Positions 40,650 to 50,662 of a DNA stretch of 64,000 nt are shown piece by piece. Location of the stretch: contig NZ_UWPJ01000039.1 of NCBI RefSeq assembly GCF_900606115.1, positions 62,001 through 126,000 of the forward strand, written 5' to 3'. A model generated the notes under the pieces. It was given only the letters and a program-made list of their open reading frames with translations, was not told where the DNA came from and did not search any database. Both the position numbers and the translations under genes were made by a program. The first letter of the stretch is position 1, and the number at the start of each line of letters is the position of its first letter. Source of the DNA: Pigmentiphaga humi. GTDB lineage: Bacteria; Pseudomonadota; Gammaproteobacteria; Burkholderiales; Burkholderiaceae_B.

Positions 40650-41863
40650 GTTTCCGCACAGTTACCGTCCTCGGGGCGACCGGTTCGATCGGCGTCAGCA
40701 CGCTCGACGTCATCGCGCGTCACCCGCAGCGCTATCGCGTCCATGCGCTGAGCGCGCACAGCAGGATGGAACAACTGGCCGCGCAGGCCGCCGCCAGCCA
40801 GGCCGCGGTGGTCGTGGTGCCGGACGATGCGGCGCGTGCGCGCTTTGCCGCAGCCTGGCAGGGACGCGCCAGGCTGCCCGAGATCCGTGTCGGCGCGCAG
40901 GCCTTGGCCGATACCGCGGCCGATTCCGCCAGCGATACCGTCATGGCCGCCATCGTCGGCGCCGCCGGCCTGCCATCGGCGCTTGCCGCCGCGCAGGCGG
41001 GCAAGCGCGTACTGCTGGCCAACAAAGAAGCGCTGGTCGTGGCCGGAAGGCTGTTCATGGATGCGGTGCGCCGCAGCGGCGCCGAACTGCTGCCCATAGA
41101 CAGCGAGCACAACGCCATTTTCCAATGCCTGCCGCATGCCGGCAGGGCCTCGGCGCCGGCTGCGCCCGCGCCGGGCGTGCGGCGGCTGCTCCTGACCGCT
41201 TCGGGCGGTCCGTTCCGTATCCGGCCGCTGGGCGAGTTGGCCGGGGTTACGCCCGAGCAGGCGTGCGCCCATCCCAATTGGTCCATGGGACGCAAGATCT
41301 CGGTCGATTCGGCCACCATGCTGAACAAGGGGCTGGAGGTCATCGAGGCGCATTGGCTGTTCGCCATGCCCGCCGAGCGCATCGAAGTCCTGATCCATCC
41401 GCAGAGCGTGGTCCATTCCATGGTGGAATACGAGGACGGCTCGGTACTGGCCCAATTGGGACAGCCCGACATGCGGACGCCCATCGCCTACGGACTGGCC
41501 TTCCCCGAGCGCACGCCTGCCGGCGTCAGCCCGCTGGATCTTGCTCGCCACGGCCGGCTGGACTTCGAAACCCCCGATCTGGCGCGTTTTCCCTGCCTGC
41601 GGCTGGCTTTCGAGGCGTTGCGGGCAGGGCAGGGCGCCTGTGTGGCGCTGAACGCTGCCAATGAAATCGCGGTCGAAGCGTTTTTGCGGGGTGCGGCGCC
41701 CTATACGGCAATCGCGGCTATCATCGAATCCGTGCTCGCTGGCGACTGGCCGCGCGCCGGGGATGCGCTGGGCTCGCTCGACGGTCTGCTCGATCTCGAC
41801 GCCCAGGCGCGGGAACGGGCCCGCGAAACGCTCGCCCGGCTGGGCGTGACAGGGGCGCGTTGA
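40646..41863 (+). CDS. dxr: 1-deoxy-D-xylulose 5-phosphate reductoisomerase
   Basis: Second enzyme of the MEP isoprenoid pathway; NADPH-dependent conversion of DXP to MEP, the target of fosmidomycin. The 405-residue product has the Rossmann loop '[16 protein letters not shown]', '[12 protein letters not shown]', the metal-site '[13 protein letters not shown]', the flexible loop '[21 protein letters not shown]' (in two adjoining parts) and '[13 protein letters not shown]'. The position between cdsA and rseP joins prenyl precursor supply with UppS in one transcript. Confidence 0.96.
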   Translation: MSFRTVTVLGATGSIGVSTLDVIARHPQRYRVHALSAHSRMEQLAAQAAASQAAVVVVPDDAARARFAAAWQGRARLPEIRVGAQALADTAADSASDTVMAAIVGAAGLPSALAAAQAGKRVLLANKEALVVAGRLFMDAVRRSGAELLPIDSEHNAIFQCLPHAGRASAPAAPAPGVRRLLLTASGGPFRIRPLGELAGVTPEQACAHPNWSMGRKISVDSATMLNKGLEVIEAHWLFAMPAERIEVLIHPQSVVHSMVEYEDGSVLAQLGQPDMRTPIAYGLAFPERTPAGVSPLDLARHGRLDFETPDLARFPCLRLAFEALRAGQGACVALNAANEIAVEAFLRGAAPYTAIAAIIESVLAGDWPRAGDALGSLDGLLDLDAQARERARETLARLGVTGAR

Positions 41864-41899
41864 GCCGGTGCGCGGCGGCGCTGCGGCAAGGAGATTTCC

Positions 41900-43231
41900 A
41901 TGTTGTTGACTTTGGCGGCGTTCGCCGTCGCATTGGGTATTCTGGTAGTGATCCACGAACTGGGCCATTACCTGGTGGCGCGCGCCTGCGGCGTGCGCAT
42001 CCTGCGGTTCTCGGTGGGTTTCGGCAAAGTGTTGTGCCGCCGTACCGACCGGCATGGCACCGAGTGGGCGCTGTCGGCCATTCCGCTGGGCGGCTATGTC
42101 AAGATGCTGGACGAACGCGAAGGCGACGTTCCCGCCGCGGAGCGCGGCCGGGCGTTCAATGCCCAGCCGGTGGCCAGGCGCATCGCCATTGTCGCGGCCG
42201 GCCCGGTGTTCAACCTGGCGCTGGCCGCCTTGCTGTACGCCACGCTGAACATGGTCGGCGTGAAGGAGCCGGCGGCCGTGCTGGGCCCCCCCGCATCCGG
42301 CACCCCGGCGGCCATGGCCGGCATCCAGTCCGGCGACCGCATCGTGTCGATCGACTCGGCCGTCGTGGCGACCTGGGGCGATGCCCGCTGGATGCTGCTC
42401 AAGGGAATGACGGACCGGGCCCGGTCCGAGGTCGAGGTGCAGACCGCTTCGGGCGAACAGCGGATCCGGAGCGTGGATTTCTCCCGCGCCGATCTGGGCA
42501 ATATGGAAGGCGACGTGCTGGGCCGCGAAGGCTTCGAACTGGCCGCGCCCAAGCCCGTGGTCCGCGGCGTGCTGGCGGGCAGCGCCGCTGCCGAGGCGGG
42601 GCTGCGCGAGGGCGATCGCATCGTCGGCGTGGGCGGCCGGGACGGGCTTTCGGCGCCGGAGTTGATCAGGCTGATCCAGGAGCACGCCGGCCTGCCGCTG
42701 CGCTTGGCGGTGCTGCGCGACGGCGCCGCCGTGTCGGTGGACGTGCTGCCGCGTGAAGAGCAGGTCGAGGGGCGCGCGGTGGGTCGCATCGGCGCCCAGA
42801 TCGGCGGCGACGTCCAATTGATCACGGTGCGCCACGGTCCGCTGGAAAGCCTGGCGATGGGCGCCCAGCGCACTGCCGAAGTTTCCTGGTTCTCGCTGCG
42901 CATGCTGGGCAAGATGCTGGTCGGCGACGTTTCCCTGCGCAACCTGAGCGGTCCGGTTACGATCGCCGACTATGCCGGCCAGACCGCGAGAATCGGGCTG
43001 GAGGCCTACATCGCCTTCCTGGCGCTGGTCAGCGTGAGCCTGGGCGTGCTCAACCTCCTGCCCATACCCATGCTGGACGGTGGGCACCTGCTGTATTATC
43101 TCGTCGAGATCATCCGGGGCAGCCCGCCTCCGGAACGCTGGATGGAAGTGGGGCAGCGCGCCGGTTTCGGCATCCTGATGGTGCTGATGGCCGTTGCCTT
43201 GTTCAACGACTTTACGCGACTGCTGACCTAG
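41900..43231 (+). CDS. rseP: Site-2 zinc protease RseP
   Basis: Intramembrane metalloprotease that cleaves anti-sigma factor RseA to release sigma-E and also removes leftover signal peptides. The 443-residue protein shows 'HELGH' at 19-23 in the first membrane helix, two tandem PDZ domains (about 110-310), and the C-terminal 'LLPIPMLDGGHLLYYLVE' motif with the third zinc ligand. A GGAG ribosome site lies before the ATG. It sits just upstream of bamA, the usual place. Confidence 0.95.
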   Translation: MLLTLAAFAVALGILVVIHELGHYLVARACGVRILRFSVGFGKVLCRRTDRHGTEWALSAIPLGGYVKMLDEREGDVPAAERGRAFNAQPVARRIAIVAAGPVFNLALAALLYATLNMVGVKEPAAVLGPPASGTPAAMAGIQSGDRIVSIDSAVVATWGDARWMLLKGMTDRARSEVEVQTASGEQRIRSVDFSRADLGNMEGDVLGREGFELAAPKPVVRGVLAGSAAAEAGLREGDRIVGVGGRDGLSAPELIRLIQEHAGLPLRLAVLRDGAAVSVDVLPREEQVEGRAVGRIGAQIGGDVQLITVRHGPLESLAMGAQRTAEVSWFSLRMLGKMLVGDVSLRNLSGPVTIADYAGQTARIGLEAYIAFLALVSVSLGVLNLLPIPMLDGGHLLYYLVEIIRGSPPPERWMEVGQRAGFGILMVLMAVALFNDFTRLLT

Positions 43232-43346
43232 GATTCATGAGCGACTTTCGCCTCGCCCCTTTCGCGGTCCGCGGCTCCGCAGCCGGGGCGCGCTCCGCGT
43301 CGCGGTTTCGCAATTCACTCAATCAGTTAGAAATCCGGGATTACGA

Positions 43347-45641
43347 ATGACCAACCGCACCCGGCGCATGCCGCGTCTGCTGTCCATGTTGCTGGCCATG
43401 GCGATCACCCCGCTGGCCTATGCTTTCGATCCCTTCATCGTCAAGGACATCCGGGTGGAGGGTATCCAGCGCACCGAAGCTGGAACCGTGTTCGGATACC
43501 TGCCGGTCAAGGTCGGCGAGCGCTTCACCGAAGAGCAGGCCACGCAGGCGGTGCGGGCGCTCTACGGCACAGGCTTCTTCCGCGACGTGCGCATCGAGGT
43601 CGAGAACGACGTCGTCGTGGTGATCGTGGACGAACGGCCTGCGATCGCATCGATCTCCTTCAACGGCATGCGCGAGTTCGAATCGGCCAACGTGCTCAAG
43701 TCGCTGGCCGAAGTGGGCTTCGCCGAGGCTCGCATCTTCGACCGCGCCTTGCTCGAGCGCGCTGAACAGGAACTCAAGCGGCAGTATCTGGCGCGCGGCA
43801 AGTACTCGGTCGAGATCGTCCCGACGGTCACGCCGCTCGAGCGCAACCGCGTGGGCATCACCTTCGACGTGTTCGAAGGGGACGTCGCCCACATCGCCGG
43901 CATCAAGATCATCGGCGCTAAGGCCATCCGCGAGAGCGAACTGCTCGACCAGCTGCAGCTGACCACGCCGGGCTGGCTGACCTGGTACACCAAGGCCGAC
44001 CAGTATTCGCGCCAGAAGCTGCAGGGCGACATCGAGACCCTGCGGTCCTATTACATGAACCGCGGCTACCTGGAATTCAACGTCGATTCGCCGCAGGTGA
44101 CCATTTCGCCCGACCGCAAGGAAATCTTCATCACCCTGTCGATCACCGAAGGCGAGAAGTACTCGGTCAGCGACGTCAAGCTGGCCGGCGACCTGCTCGG
44201 CCTGGACGAGGACCTGAACAAGCTGATCGCGGTCAAGGCCGGCGAGACCTTCTCGGCCGAGAAGGTCAACAGCTCCAGCAAGGCCATCACCGACCACCTG
44301 GGCAAGCTGGGCTATGCTTTTGCCAACGTCAACGCGACGCCGCAGGTGGACCGCGAGAAAAAGACCGCCTCCATCACCTTCTTCGTCGATCCCAACCGGC
44401 GCGTCTACGTGCGCCGCGTCAACATCGGCGGCAATACGCGCACGCGCGACGTGGTGATCCGCCGCGAAATGCGCCAGCTCGAGAGCGCCTGGTACGACGC
44501 CGGCAAGATCCAGCTGTCGCGCGACCGCATCGACCGCCTGGGCTATTTCCAGAACCTGACCCTCGAAACGCCGCCGGTGCCGGGCACGCCCGACCAGGTC
44601 GACGTCAACGTGACCGTGCAGGAAAAGCCGACGGGCATGATCAACCTGGGCGCCGGCTTCAGCAGCACCGACAAGGTCGTGCTGACGGCGGGCATCAGCC
44701 AGGACAACATCTTCGGCAGCGGCACCACCGCGGGTATCGAGATCAACACCGGCAAGACCTATCGCACGATCGCGATCAGCCAGACCAACCCGTACTTCAC
44801 GCAGGACGGCATCAGCCGTTCCACGAGCGTCTACTACCGCACGCTGCGTCCGCTGTCGATCAACACCGGCGACTACCGCATCAAGACCATGGGTGCGGGC
44901 ATGACCTTCGGCGTGCCGTTCACCGAGACCCAGCGCGTGTTCTTCGGCGCCACGCTGGAAGCCAACGACATCGAGCTGTACGACAGCAGCCCGCAGCGCT
45001 ACATCGACTACGTCAATACGTTCGGCGGCCGCAGCAACGCCGTCATCTTCTCGGTGGGCTGGAGCAACGACAAGCGCGACAGCGCGCTTGCCCCGACGCG
45101 CGGCACCTACCAGCGCGCCGCGGCCGAATCCTCATTGTTCGGCGATCTGCGCTACTACAAGGGCAGCTACCAGCATCAGTACTTCTGGCCCATTACCCGC
45201 AGCCTGACCCTGGCGCTGAACGGCCAGGTCGACTACGGCAAGGGCTTTGGCGGCCGCCCCTATCCGCTGCTCAAGAACGTTTACGCAGGCGGCATCGGTT
45301 CGGTGCGCGGCTACGCCGGCGGCGGCCTGGGCCCGCGCGACAGCAAGAACGGCGACAGCCTGGGCGGCGCCAAGCGCGTGATCGCCAATGCCGAACTGCT
45401 GCTGCCGTTCCCCGGCACCCAGCAGGACCGCACGCTGCGCTGGTTCCTGTTCACCGACGCCGGCAACGTCTACGCCGACGACGAAAACATCAACCTCGGC
45501 CAGCTGCGTTACTCGGCGGGTATCGGCCTGAGCTGGCAATCGCCCATCGGGCCGCTGAAGATTTCGTTCGGCAAGGCGCTGAACGCGAAATCCAACGACC
45601 GGACGCAAAGCTTCCAGTTCCAGATCGGTACCGGCTTCTGA
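43347..45641 (+). CDS. bamA: Outer-membrane protein assembly factor BamA
   Basis: Central subunit of the BAM complex that folds beta-barrel proteins into the outer membrane. The 764-residue precursor has a signal peptide cut after 'PLAYA' (about residue 27), five POTRA domains to about residue 420 ('FIVKDIRVEGIQRTEAGTVF' marks the first), and a 16-strand barrel with 'GSVRGYAGGGLGPRD' (the VRGF/Y loop-6 motif) and a C-terminal strand ending 'FQFQIGTGF' with terminal Phe. The 115-bp gap after rseP holds a small CGGCT-CCGC-AGCCG hairpin. Confidence 0.96.
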   Translation: MTNRTRRMPRLLSMLLAMAITPLAYAFDPFIVKDIRVEGIQRTEAGTVFGYLPVKVGERFTEEQATQAVRALYGTGFFRDVRIEVENDVVVVIVDERPAIASISFNGMREFESANVLKSLAEVGFAEARIFDRALLERAEQELKRQYLARGKYSVEIVPTVTPLERNRVGITFDVFEGDVAHIAGIKIIGAKAIRESELLDQLQLTTPGWLTWYTKADQYSRQKLQGDIETLRSYYMNRGYLEFNVDSPQVTISPDRKEIFITLSITEGEKYSVSDVKLAGDLLGLDEDLNKLIAVKAGETFSAEKVNSSSKAITDHLGKLGYAFANVNATPQVDREKKTASITFFVDPNRRVYVRRVNIGGNTRTRDVVIRREMRQLESAWYDAGKIQLSRDRIDRLGYFQNLTLETPPVPGTPDQVDVNVTVQEKPTGMINLGAGFSSTDKVVLTAGISQDNIFGSGTTAGIEINTGKTYRTIAISQTNPYFTQDGISRSTSVYYRTLRPLSINTGDYRIKTMGAGMTFGVPFTETQRVFFGATLEANDIELYDSSPQRYIDYVNTFGGRSNAVIFSVGWSNDKRDSALAPTRGTYQRAAAESSLFGDLRYYKGSYQHQYFWPITRSLTLALNGQVDYGKGFGGRPYPLLKNVYAGGIGSVRGYAGGGLGPRDSKNGDSLGGAKRVIANAELLLPFPGTQQDRTLRWFLFTDAGNVYADDENINLGQLRYSAGIGLSWQSPIGPLKISFGKALNAKSNDRTQSFQFQIGTGF

Positions 45642-45648
45642 TGTTACG

Positions 45649-45682
45649 CCGGGCGCGGCAGGCGAGCCCGCCCGGAAGTTTT
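45649..45682 (+). terminator. Possible terminator/attenuator after bamA
   Basis: CCGGGCG (45649-45655) pairs with CGCCCGG (45669-45675), with an inner GGC/GCC pair, then AAGTTTTC. The weak T-run suggests partial termination before skp. Confidence 0.4.
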
Positions 45683-45777
45683 CTGCTACAACCATTTCCA
45701 CTGCAGGGCGCCGATCGGTTGCTACGGGCCGCGCCATTGATGGCAAAATATACGACTACCTTCCTAGCGAGAATTAA

Positions 45778-46353
45778 ATGATCCGCAAGTTTTCGACATC
45801 TGCCACCAGTCTGACCGCCTCTTCCGCTGTCAGGGGTGCCGGCCGGGTGCTGGCGGCGCTGGTACTTTCCAGCGCTGCAGTCGGCGCGGCTCATGCACAG
45901 GCTGCATCGCAGGCTCCGGTCAAGATAGGCTTCGTCAACACCGAGCGCATCTTCCGCGATGCCGCCCCGGCCAAGGCGGCGCAGGCCAAGATCGAAGCCG
46001 ACTTCAAGAAGCGCGATGCCGACCTGCAGGATCTGGCGGCGCGCCTGCGCACCATGTCCGAACAGCTCGACAAGGACGGCGCGGTGATGTCGGAGTCCGA
46101 CCGCACCCGCCGCCAGCGCGAGCTGAGCGACCTCGACAAGGATTTCCAGCGCAAGCGCCGCGAGTTCCAAGAGGACCTGAACCAGCGCCGCAACGAGGAA
46201 CTGTCGCAGATTCTCGAGCGAGCCAACCGTGTGATCAAGCAGATCGCCGAGCAGGAAAACTACGACCTGGTCCTCCAGGAAGCCGTCGTGGTCAGCCCGC
46301 GCGTCGATATCACCGACAAGGTGCTCAAAGCGTTGAACGGCGGCGCCAAGTAA
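45778..46353 (+). CDS. skp: Periplasmic chaperone Skp/OmpH
   Basis: Holds unfolded outer-membrane proteins in the periplasm for delivery to BAM. The 191-residue precursor has an N-terminal signal with a long n-region, cut after 'GAAHA' (about residue 40). The mature part begins 'VKIGFVNTERIFRDA', followed by a long coiled coil ('DADLQDLAARLRTMSEQLDKD', 'LDKDFQRKRREFQEDLNQR') and a return to the trimer core ('VIKQIAEQENYDLVLQEAVV'). The order bamA-skp-lpxD-fabZ-lpxA-lpxB is standard in proteobacteria. Confidence 0.94.
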   Translation: MIRKFSTSATSLTASSAVRGAGRVLAALVLSSAAVGAAHAQAASQAPVKIGFVNTERIFRDAAPAKAAQAKIEADFKKRDADLQDLAARLRTMSEQLDKDGAVMSESDRTRRQRELSDLDKDFQRKRREFQEDLNQRRNEELSQILERANRVIKQIAEQENYDLVLQEAVVVSPRVDITDKVLKALNGGAK

Positions 46354-46396
46354 TTGCGCAGCCGTTTTCCGTTCCTGCCGTTCGCGCGAGTTCCGA

Positions 46397-47515
46397 ATGC
46401 CCATATTGCTTGACCCGTCCAAGGCGCCGGTATTGCAACGGCTGCTCGAGGAAACCGATACCAGCGGCCTGACGTGGTCGATCGAGCAGGGGGGCGCGCA
46501 AGTGCCTGCCGGCGAGATACGCGTCGCAGGCATCGCCAACCTCGAGCGGGCAGGGCCGCAGGAAATCAGCTTCGTCGCCAATCCGCGCTACCAGGCGCAG
46601 CTTGCCGAGGCCCAGGCGGCTGCGGTGCTGGTCACGGCCGAGGTCGCCCAGGCGTACCGCGCCATGCTGGCCGAGGCAGGGCGCGCCGGCGAAGCCTTGA
46701 TCCTGATCATTTGTAACGCCCCGTATCTGCTGTTCGCCCGGATCGGGCAGTGGTTCGAAAGCCAGCTTCATCCGCTGCCGGCAGGCGGCATCCATCCGTC
46801 CGCGGTCGTGGCGCCCGACGCCAGCGTCGACCCCAGTGCGCACGTGGGGCCGCTGGCGGTGATCGAGAGCGGCGCCGCCGTCGGCCCGCGGGCCAGCATA
46901 GGCGCCGGCTGCTACGTCGGCCCCGGCTGCCGCATCGGCGCCGATTCGGTGCTCCATCCGCGTGTCACGCTGTACCGGGGGGTCAGCATGGGCGCGCGCT
47001 GCGTGATCCTGTCGGGTGCGGTGCTCGGCGACGACGGCTTCGGCTTCGCGCCCGATCCGTCCCGCGCCAAGGGCGCCTGGACCAAGATCCCGCAATTCGG
47101 CGGCGTGCGTCTGGGCGACGACGTCGAGGTCGGCGCCAACACCACGATCGACCGCGGCGCGCTCGACGACACGCTCATCGGCAATGGCGTCAAGATCGAC
47201 AACCAGATCATGATCGGCCATAACTGCCGGATCGGCGATCACACCGCGATGGCGGCGTGTGTCGGTATCGCCGGGTCGACGACCGTGGGCGAGCGCTGCT
47301 CCATCGGCGGGGCCGCCATGATAGGCGGGCACCTGAAAATCGGCGATGATGTCTTCATCTCGGCTGCTACGCCGGTGCATAGCAACATCGACAAGCCGGG
47401 CCAGTACACCGGTTTCTTTCCGATGACCGAGCATGCGCAGTGGGAGCGCAATGCGGTGGCAGTCAGGCATTTGGCGACGATGGCCAAGCGCCTCAAGGCT
47501 CTCGAAAAGAAGTAG
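46397..47515 (+). CDS. lpxD: UDP-3-O-(3-hydroxyacyl)glucosamine N-acyltransferase
   Basis: Third step of lipid A synthesis, adding an N-linked 3-hydroxyacyl chain from acyl-ACP. The 372-residue protein has an N-terminal uridine-binding domain (about 1-115), a left-handed beta-helix of hexapeptide repeats (about 125-330), the catalytic histidine region '[20 protein letters not shown]', and a C-terminal helix. It is roughly 30 residues longer than E. coli LpxD. It is 43 bp after skp. Confidence 0.95.
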   Translation: MPILLDPSKAPVLQRLLEETDTSGLTWSIEQGGAQVPAGEIRVAGIANLERAGPQEISFVANPRYQAQLAEAQAAAVLVTAEVAQAYRAMLAEAGRAGEALILIICNAPYLLFARIGQWFESQLHPLPAGGIHPSAVVAPDASVDPSAHVGPLAVIESGAAVGPRASIGAGCYVGPGCRIGADSVLHPRVTLYRGVSMGARCVILSGAVLGDDGFGFAPDPSRAKGAWTKIPQFGGVRLGDDVEVGANTTIDRGALDDTLIGNGVKIDNQIMIGHNCRIGDHTAMAACVGIAGSTTVGERCSIGGAAMIGGHLKIGDDVFISAATPVHSNIDKPGQYTGFFPMTEHAQWERNAVAVRHLATMAKRLKALEKK

Positions 47516-47570
47516 AAAGCGGGCGGACGCGGGTGGCGGCCGCCACGCACCAAGCACATTGGAAATTCGT

Positions 47571-48017
47571 ATGGAAATGGACATAAAGGGGATACTCGAC
47601 CATTTGCCGCATCGCTACCCGATGCTGCTGATCGATCGGGTCATCGACGTCAAACCCGGGGAATCGATTCGCGCGATCAAGAATGTATCGTTCAACGAAC
47701 CGTTCTTTACCGGCCATTTTCCGCATCACCCGGTCATGCCGGGCGTGCTGATCCTGGAGGCCATGGCCCAGGCTGCCGCCATCACGTCGTTCACCGCGGC
47801 CGGCAAGAAGCCCGACGACAACACCGTGTACTACTTCGTCGGCATCGACGGCGCGCGCTTCAAGCGGCCGGTCGTGCCCGGCGACCAGCTCAGCCTCGAA
47901 GTCAACGTCGAGCGTAGCTCGCGCGGCATCTGGAAGTACAACGGCAAGGCCCTGGTGGACGGCCAGGTGGCCGCCGAAGCCGACCTGATGTGCACCATGC
48001 GCGTGCTCGAGCCCTGA
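47571..48017 (+). CDS. fabZ: (3R)-hydroxyacyl-ACP dehydratase FabZ
   Basis: Dehydrates 3-hydroxyacyl-ACP in fatty acid elongation and so competes with LpxA/LpxD for the same acyl pool. The 148-residue product has '[13 protein letters not shown]' and the hot-dog active site '[20 protein letters not shown]' with catalytic His and Glu. The start 'MEMDIKGIL' at 47571 was preferred; the second ATG at 47577 would shorten it by two residues. It is placed between lpxD and lpxA as in most Gram-negatives. Confidence 0.95.
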   Translation: MEMDIKGILDHLPHRYPMLLIDRVIDVKPGESIRAIKNVSFNEPFFTGHFPHHPVMPGVLILEAMAQAAAITSFTAAGKKPDDNTVYYFVGIDGARFKRPVVPGDQLSLEVNVERSSRGIWKYNGKALVDGQVAAEADLMCTMRVLEP

Positions 48018-48031
48018 GGCGGAAGTCGAGC

Positions 48032-48820
48032 GTGGCGAGGATACACCCCACAGCCATCGTCGATCCGGCCGCCCAGCTGGACGACGGCGTGACGATAGGC
48101 CCCTTCAGCATCGTCGGCTCCAGCGTGCGCATAGGCGCCGGCACCGAAGTAGGCCCGCATTGCGTGATCGACGGCCATACCACGATAGGCCGGGACAACC
48201 GCTTTTTCCCGTCGTGCTCCATCGGCGCGGCGCCGCAGGACAAGAAATACGCCGGCGAACCCACGCGGCTGGAGATCGGCAACGGCAACACCATTCGCGA
48301 AAGCTGCACCATCAACACAGGAACCGTCCAGGACGCCGGTGTCACGCGCCTGGGCGACGACAACTGGATCATGGCCTACGTGCACGTCGCGCACGATTGC
48401 CAGTTGGGCAGCCACGTCATCCTGGCCAACGGCACGCAGCTCGCGGGACACGTGCACATCGGCGACCACGTCATCCTGGGCGGCATGACCGGCGTACACC
48501 AGTTCGTCAAGATCGGCGCGCACGCCATGACCAGCGTCCATGCGACGCTGCTGCAGGATCTGCCGCCTTTCGTCACCGCCGCAGGCAGTCCTGCCCGCCC
48601 GGCGGCCATCAATGTCGAAGGGCTCAAGCGGCGGGGCTTCACTTCCGCGCAGATAGCGGGCTTGCGCGCAGCCTACAAGACCTTGTACCGCCAGGGACTG
48701 ACGCTGGATGAGGCGCGCGCCGCGCTCCAGGCCAGGCGAGCGCAGGAGCCCGAGCTGGATGCTCCGCTGAAGACCCTGCTGGATTTCCTCGATACCGCCA
48801 CGCGCGGTATCGTGCGTTGA
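48032..48820 (+). CDS. lpxA: UDP-N-acetylglucosamine O-acyltransferase
   Basis: First step of lipid A synthesis, placing a 3-hydroxyacyl chain on the 3-OH of UDP-GlcNAc. The 262-residue protein is a hexapeptide-repeat trimer: 'IHPTAIVDPAAQL', 'YAGEPTRLEIGNGNTIRES', and the catalytic 'HVAHDC' with His121. By hand alignment the acyl-chain ruler position (Gly173 in E. coli) is Val169 here, which would favour a shorter chain. The start is GTG at 48032 because it places 'MARIHPTA' at the N-terminus; no ATG is suitably placed. The stop is followed by lpxB after 11 bp. Confidence 0.94.
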   Translation: MARIHPTAIVDPAAQLDDGVTIGPFSIVGSSVRIGAGTEVGPHCVIDGHTTIGRDNRFFPSCSIGAAPQDKKYAGEPTRLEIGNGNTIRESCTINTGTVQDAGVTRLGDDNWIMAYVHVAHDCQLGSHVILANGTQLAGHVHIGDHVILGGMTGVHQFVKIGAHAMTSVHATLLQDLPPFVTAAGSPARPAAINVEGLKRRGFTSAQIAGLRAAYKTLYRQGLTLDEARAALQARRAQEPELDAPLKTLLDFLDTATRGIVR

Positions 48821-48831
48821 CGGAGGCGGGC

Positions 48832-49986
48832 GTGTCATCAGCGGGCCAGCCCTCCATCGGCATGGTGGCGGGCGAACCGTCGGGCGACCTGCTGGCCGCC
48901 ACCGTGGTCCAGGCCTTGCGCGAATGTGCGCCAGCCTACGCCCTGGCCGGCATCGGCGGGCCCAAGATGCAGGCCCACGGGTTCGACGCCTGGTATCCCA
49001 TGCAGAAGCTCGCAGTCAACGGCTATGCCGACGTGCTGATGCACCTGCCGGAACTGCTGGGCATACGCCGCGCGGTACGCGAACGCTGGCTGGCCGAGCG
49101 GCCGGCGGCCTTCGTCGGCGTGGACGCGCCCGACTTCAACTTCGGCCTGGAGCGGGCCCTGCGCGAGGGCGGCATTCCCACCGTGCACTTCATCGGGCCC
49201 TCGCTATGGGCCTGGCGCGGCGAGCGCATCAACACCATTCGCGCTGCCGTCTCGCACATGCTGGTGGTGTTCCCGTTCGAAGAAAAGATCTATCAGGACG
49301 CCGGCGTGCCGGTTACCTACGTCGGCCATCCGCTGGCGCGCGTCATCGCCCGCGTGCCCGACCGCGCCGGTGCCCGCGCCCGCCTGGGCATCGCGCAGCA
49401 GGACCGGGTCCTGGCGCTGATGCCGGGCAGCCGCGCGGGCGAAGTCCGGCACCTCGCCCCGCGCTTCCTGGCTGCCGCCAGGCTGCTGCAGGCGCGCGAC
49501 CCTGCGCTGCGCTTCTGGGCGCCGATGGCCAATGCCGAGCGCCAGCGGGAATTCGAAGCCCACGCCCAGGCACTGGGGGGACTGGACAACCTGCACGTCG
49601 TAGTCGGCGGCTCGCACGACATCCTCGCCGCCTGCGACGCCGTGCTGGTGGCCAGCGGCACGGCCACCCTGGAAGCCGCATTGTTCAAGCGCCCCATGGT
49701 GGTGTCGTACGTGCTGCCCAGGCTGTCGTGGTGGATCATGCGCCGGCAGGCCTACCTGCCTTGGGTCGGCCTGCCCAACGTCCTGTGCCGGGAGACTGTG
49801 GTTCCCGAGCTGCTGCAGGATGCGGCCACGCCCGAGGCGCTGGCCGCCGCGGCCTGGCAGGCGCTGACCGACGACGCCGCCCGGCAGCGCCTGGAGACGC
49901 GTTTCGGCGCCTTGCACGACGACCTCGTGCGCGATACGCCGGCGCTAGCCAGCCAGGCCATTCTGGAGGTGGCGGGCCATGGCTGA
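48832..49986 (+). CDS. lpxB: Lipid-A-disaccharide synthase
   Basis: GT19 glycosyltransferase joining UDP-diacylglucosamine and lipid X to the tetraacyl disaccharide. The 384-residue product has '[14 protein letters not shown]' at the N-terminus, '[15 protein letters not shown]', '[14 protein letters not shown]', 'VGHPLARVI' and '[17 protein letters not shown]'. GTG at 48832 with GGAGG five nucleotides upstream is a better start than the TTG at 48817 inside the lpxA stop. It overlaps rnhB by 8 bp. Confidence 0.95.
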   Translation: MSSAGQPSIGMVAGEPSGDLLAATVVQALRECAPAYALAGIGGPKMQAHGFDAWYPMQKLAVNGYADVLMHLPELLGIRRAVRERWLAERPAAFVGVDAPDFNFGLERALREGGIPTVHFIGPSLWAWRGERINTIRAAVSHMLVVFPFEEKIYQDAGVPVTYVGHPLARVIARVPDRAGARARLGIAQQDRVLALMPGSRAGEVRHLAPRFLAAARLLQARDPALRFWAPMANAERQREFEAHAQALGGLDNLHVVVGGSHDILAACDAVLVASGTATLEAALFKRPMVVSYVLPRLSWWIMRRQAYLPWVGLPNVLCRETVVPELLQDAATPEALAAAAWQALTDDAARQRLETRFGALHDDLVRDTPALASQAILEVAGHG

Positions 49987-50662
49987 GAAGGGCTGGGTGC
50001 AGACCGATTTCGGCTGGGCTGCGATGGAGTCGCCCGGGCCGGACCTGGCGGGCGTCTTCGATGCGGCGGCGCTGCTGTCCATGATCGTCGCCGGAGTGGA
50101 CGAAGCCGGCCGCGGCCCGCTGGCCGGGCCGGTCTATGCGGCGGCGGTGGTACTGGATCCCGAGCGTCCCATCGATGGGCTGAACGACTCCAAGGTGCTG
50201 TCCGAGCAGGCCCGCGACGAGCTGGCGCCGCTGATACGCGAGCGTGCCCGGGCCTGGTGCGTGGCCAGCGTCGGCGTCGTCGAGATCGACACCCTGAACA
50301 TCCTGAACGCGACCATGCTGGCCATGCGCCGGGCGGTCGAGGGACTGGCGCTGCCGCCCGACCTGGTGCAGATCGACGGCAACCGCGCGCCGGCGCTGTC
50401 CTGCCGGGTCCAGACCGTCATCGGCGGCGATGCCCAGGTGCAGGCCATTTCGGCGGCGTCTATTCTCGCCAAGACCGCGCGCGACGCCGAGCTGGTGCGT
50501 CTGCATGAGGTCTACCCCATGTACGGCTTCGACCGGCACAAGGGATACGGCACGCCCCATCACCTGCGCTGCCTGCTCGAACACGGCCCTTGCCCCGAAC
50601 ACCGGCGCAGCTTCGAGCCGGTGCGCAGAAGCTTGCTGCGCGATACGGATTCCTACCCGTGA
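49979..50662 (+). CDS. rnhB: Ribonuclease HII
   Basis: Cleaves RNA in RNA-DNA hybrids, including single ribonucleotides in DNA. The 227-residue protein has '[17 protein letters not shown]' (Asp-Glu metal pair), '[16 protein letters not shown]', 'IDGNRAP' and '[12 protein letters not shown]'-type text ('[13 protein letters not shown]'). It carries an N-terminal extension of about 35 residues before the catalytic core. It overlaps lpxB by 8 bp and its stop overlaps the next start (GTGA), so the gene is translationally coupled on both sides. Confidence 0.94.
   Translation: MAEKGWVQTDFGWAAMESPGPDLAGVFDAAALLSMIVAGVDEAGRGPLAGPVYAAAVVLDPERPIDGLNDSKVLSEQARDELAPLIRERARAWCVASVGVVEIDTLNILNATMLAMRRAVEGLALPPDLVQIDGNRAPALSCRVQTVIGGDAQVQAISAASILAKTARDAELVRLHEVYPMYGFDRHKGYGTPHHLRCLLEHGPCPEHRRSFEPVRRSLLRDTDSYP

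Noticed and set aside
43232-43346. Further copy of the dispersed repeat between rseP and bamA
   Set aside because: The gap is GC-rich with a small CGGCT-CCGC-AGCCG hairpin but lacks the ordered three-hairpin pattern and the GGATCC core.
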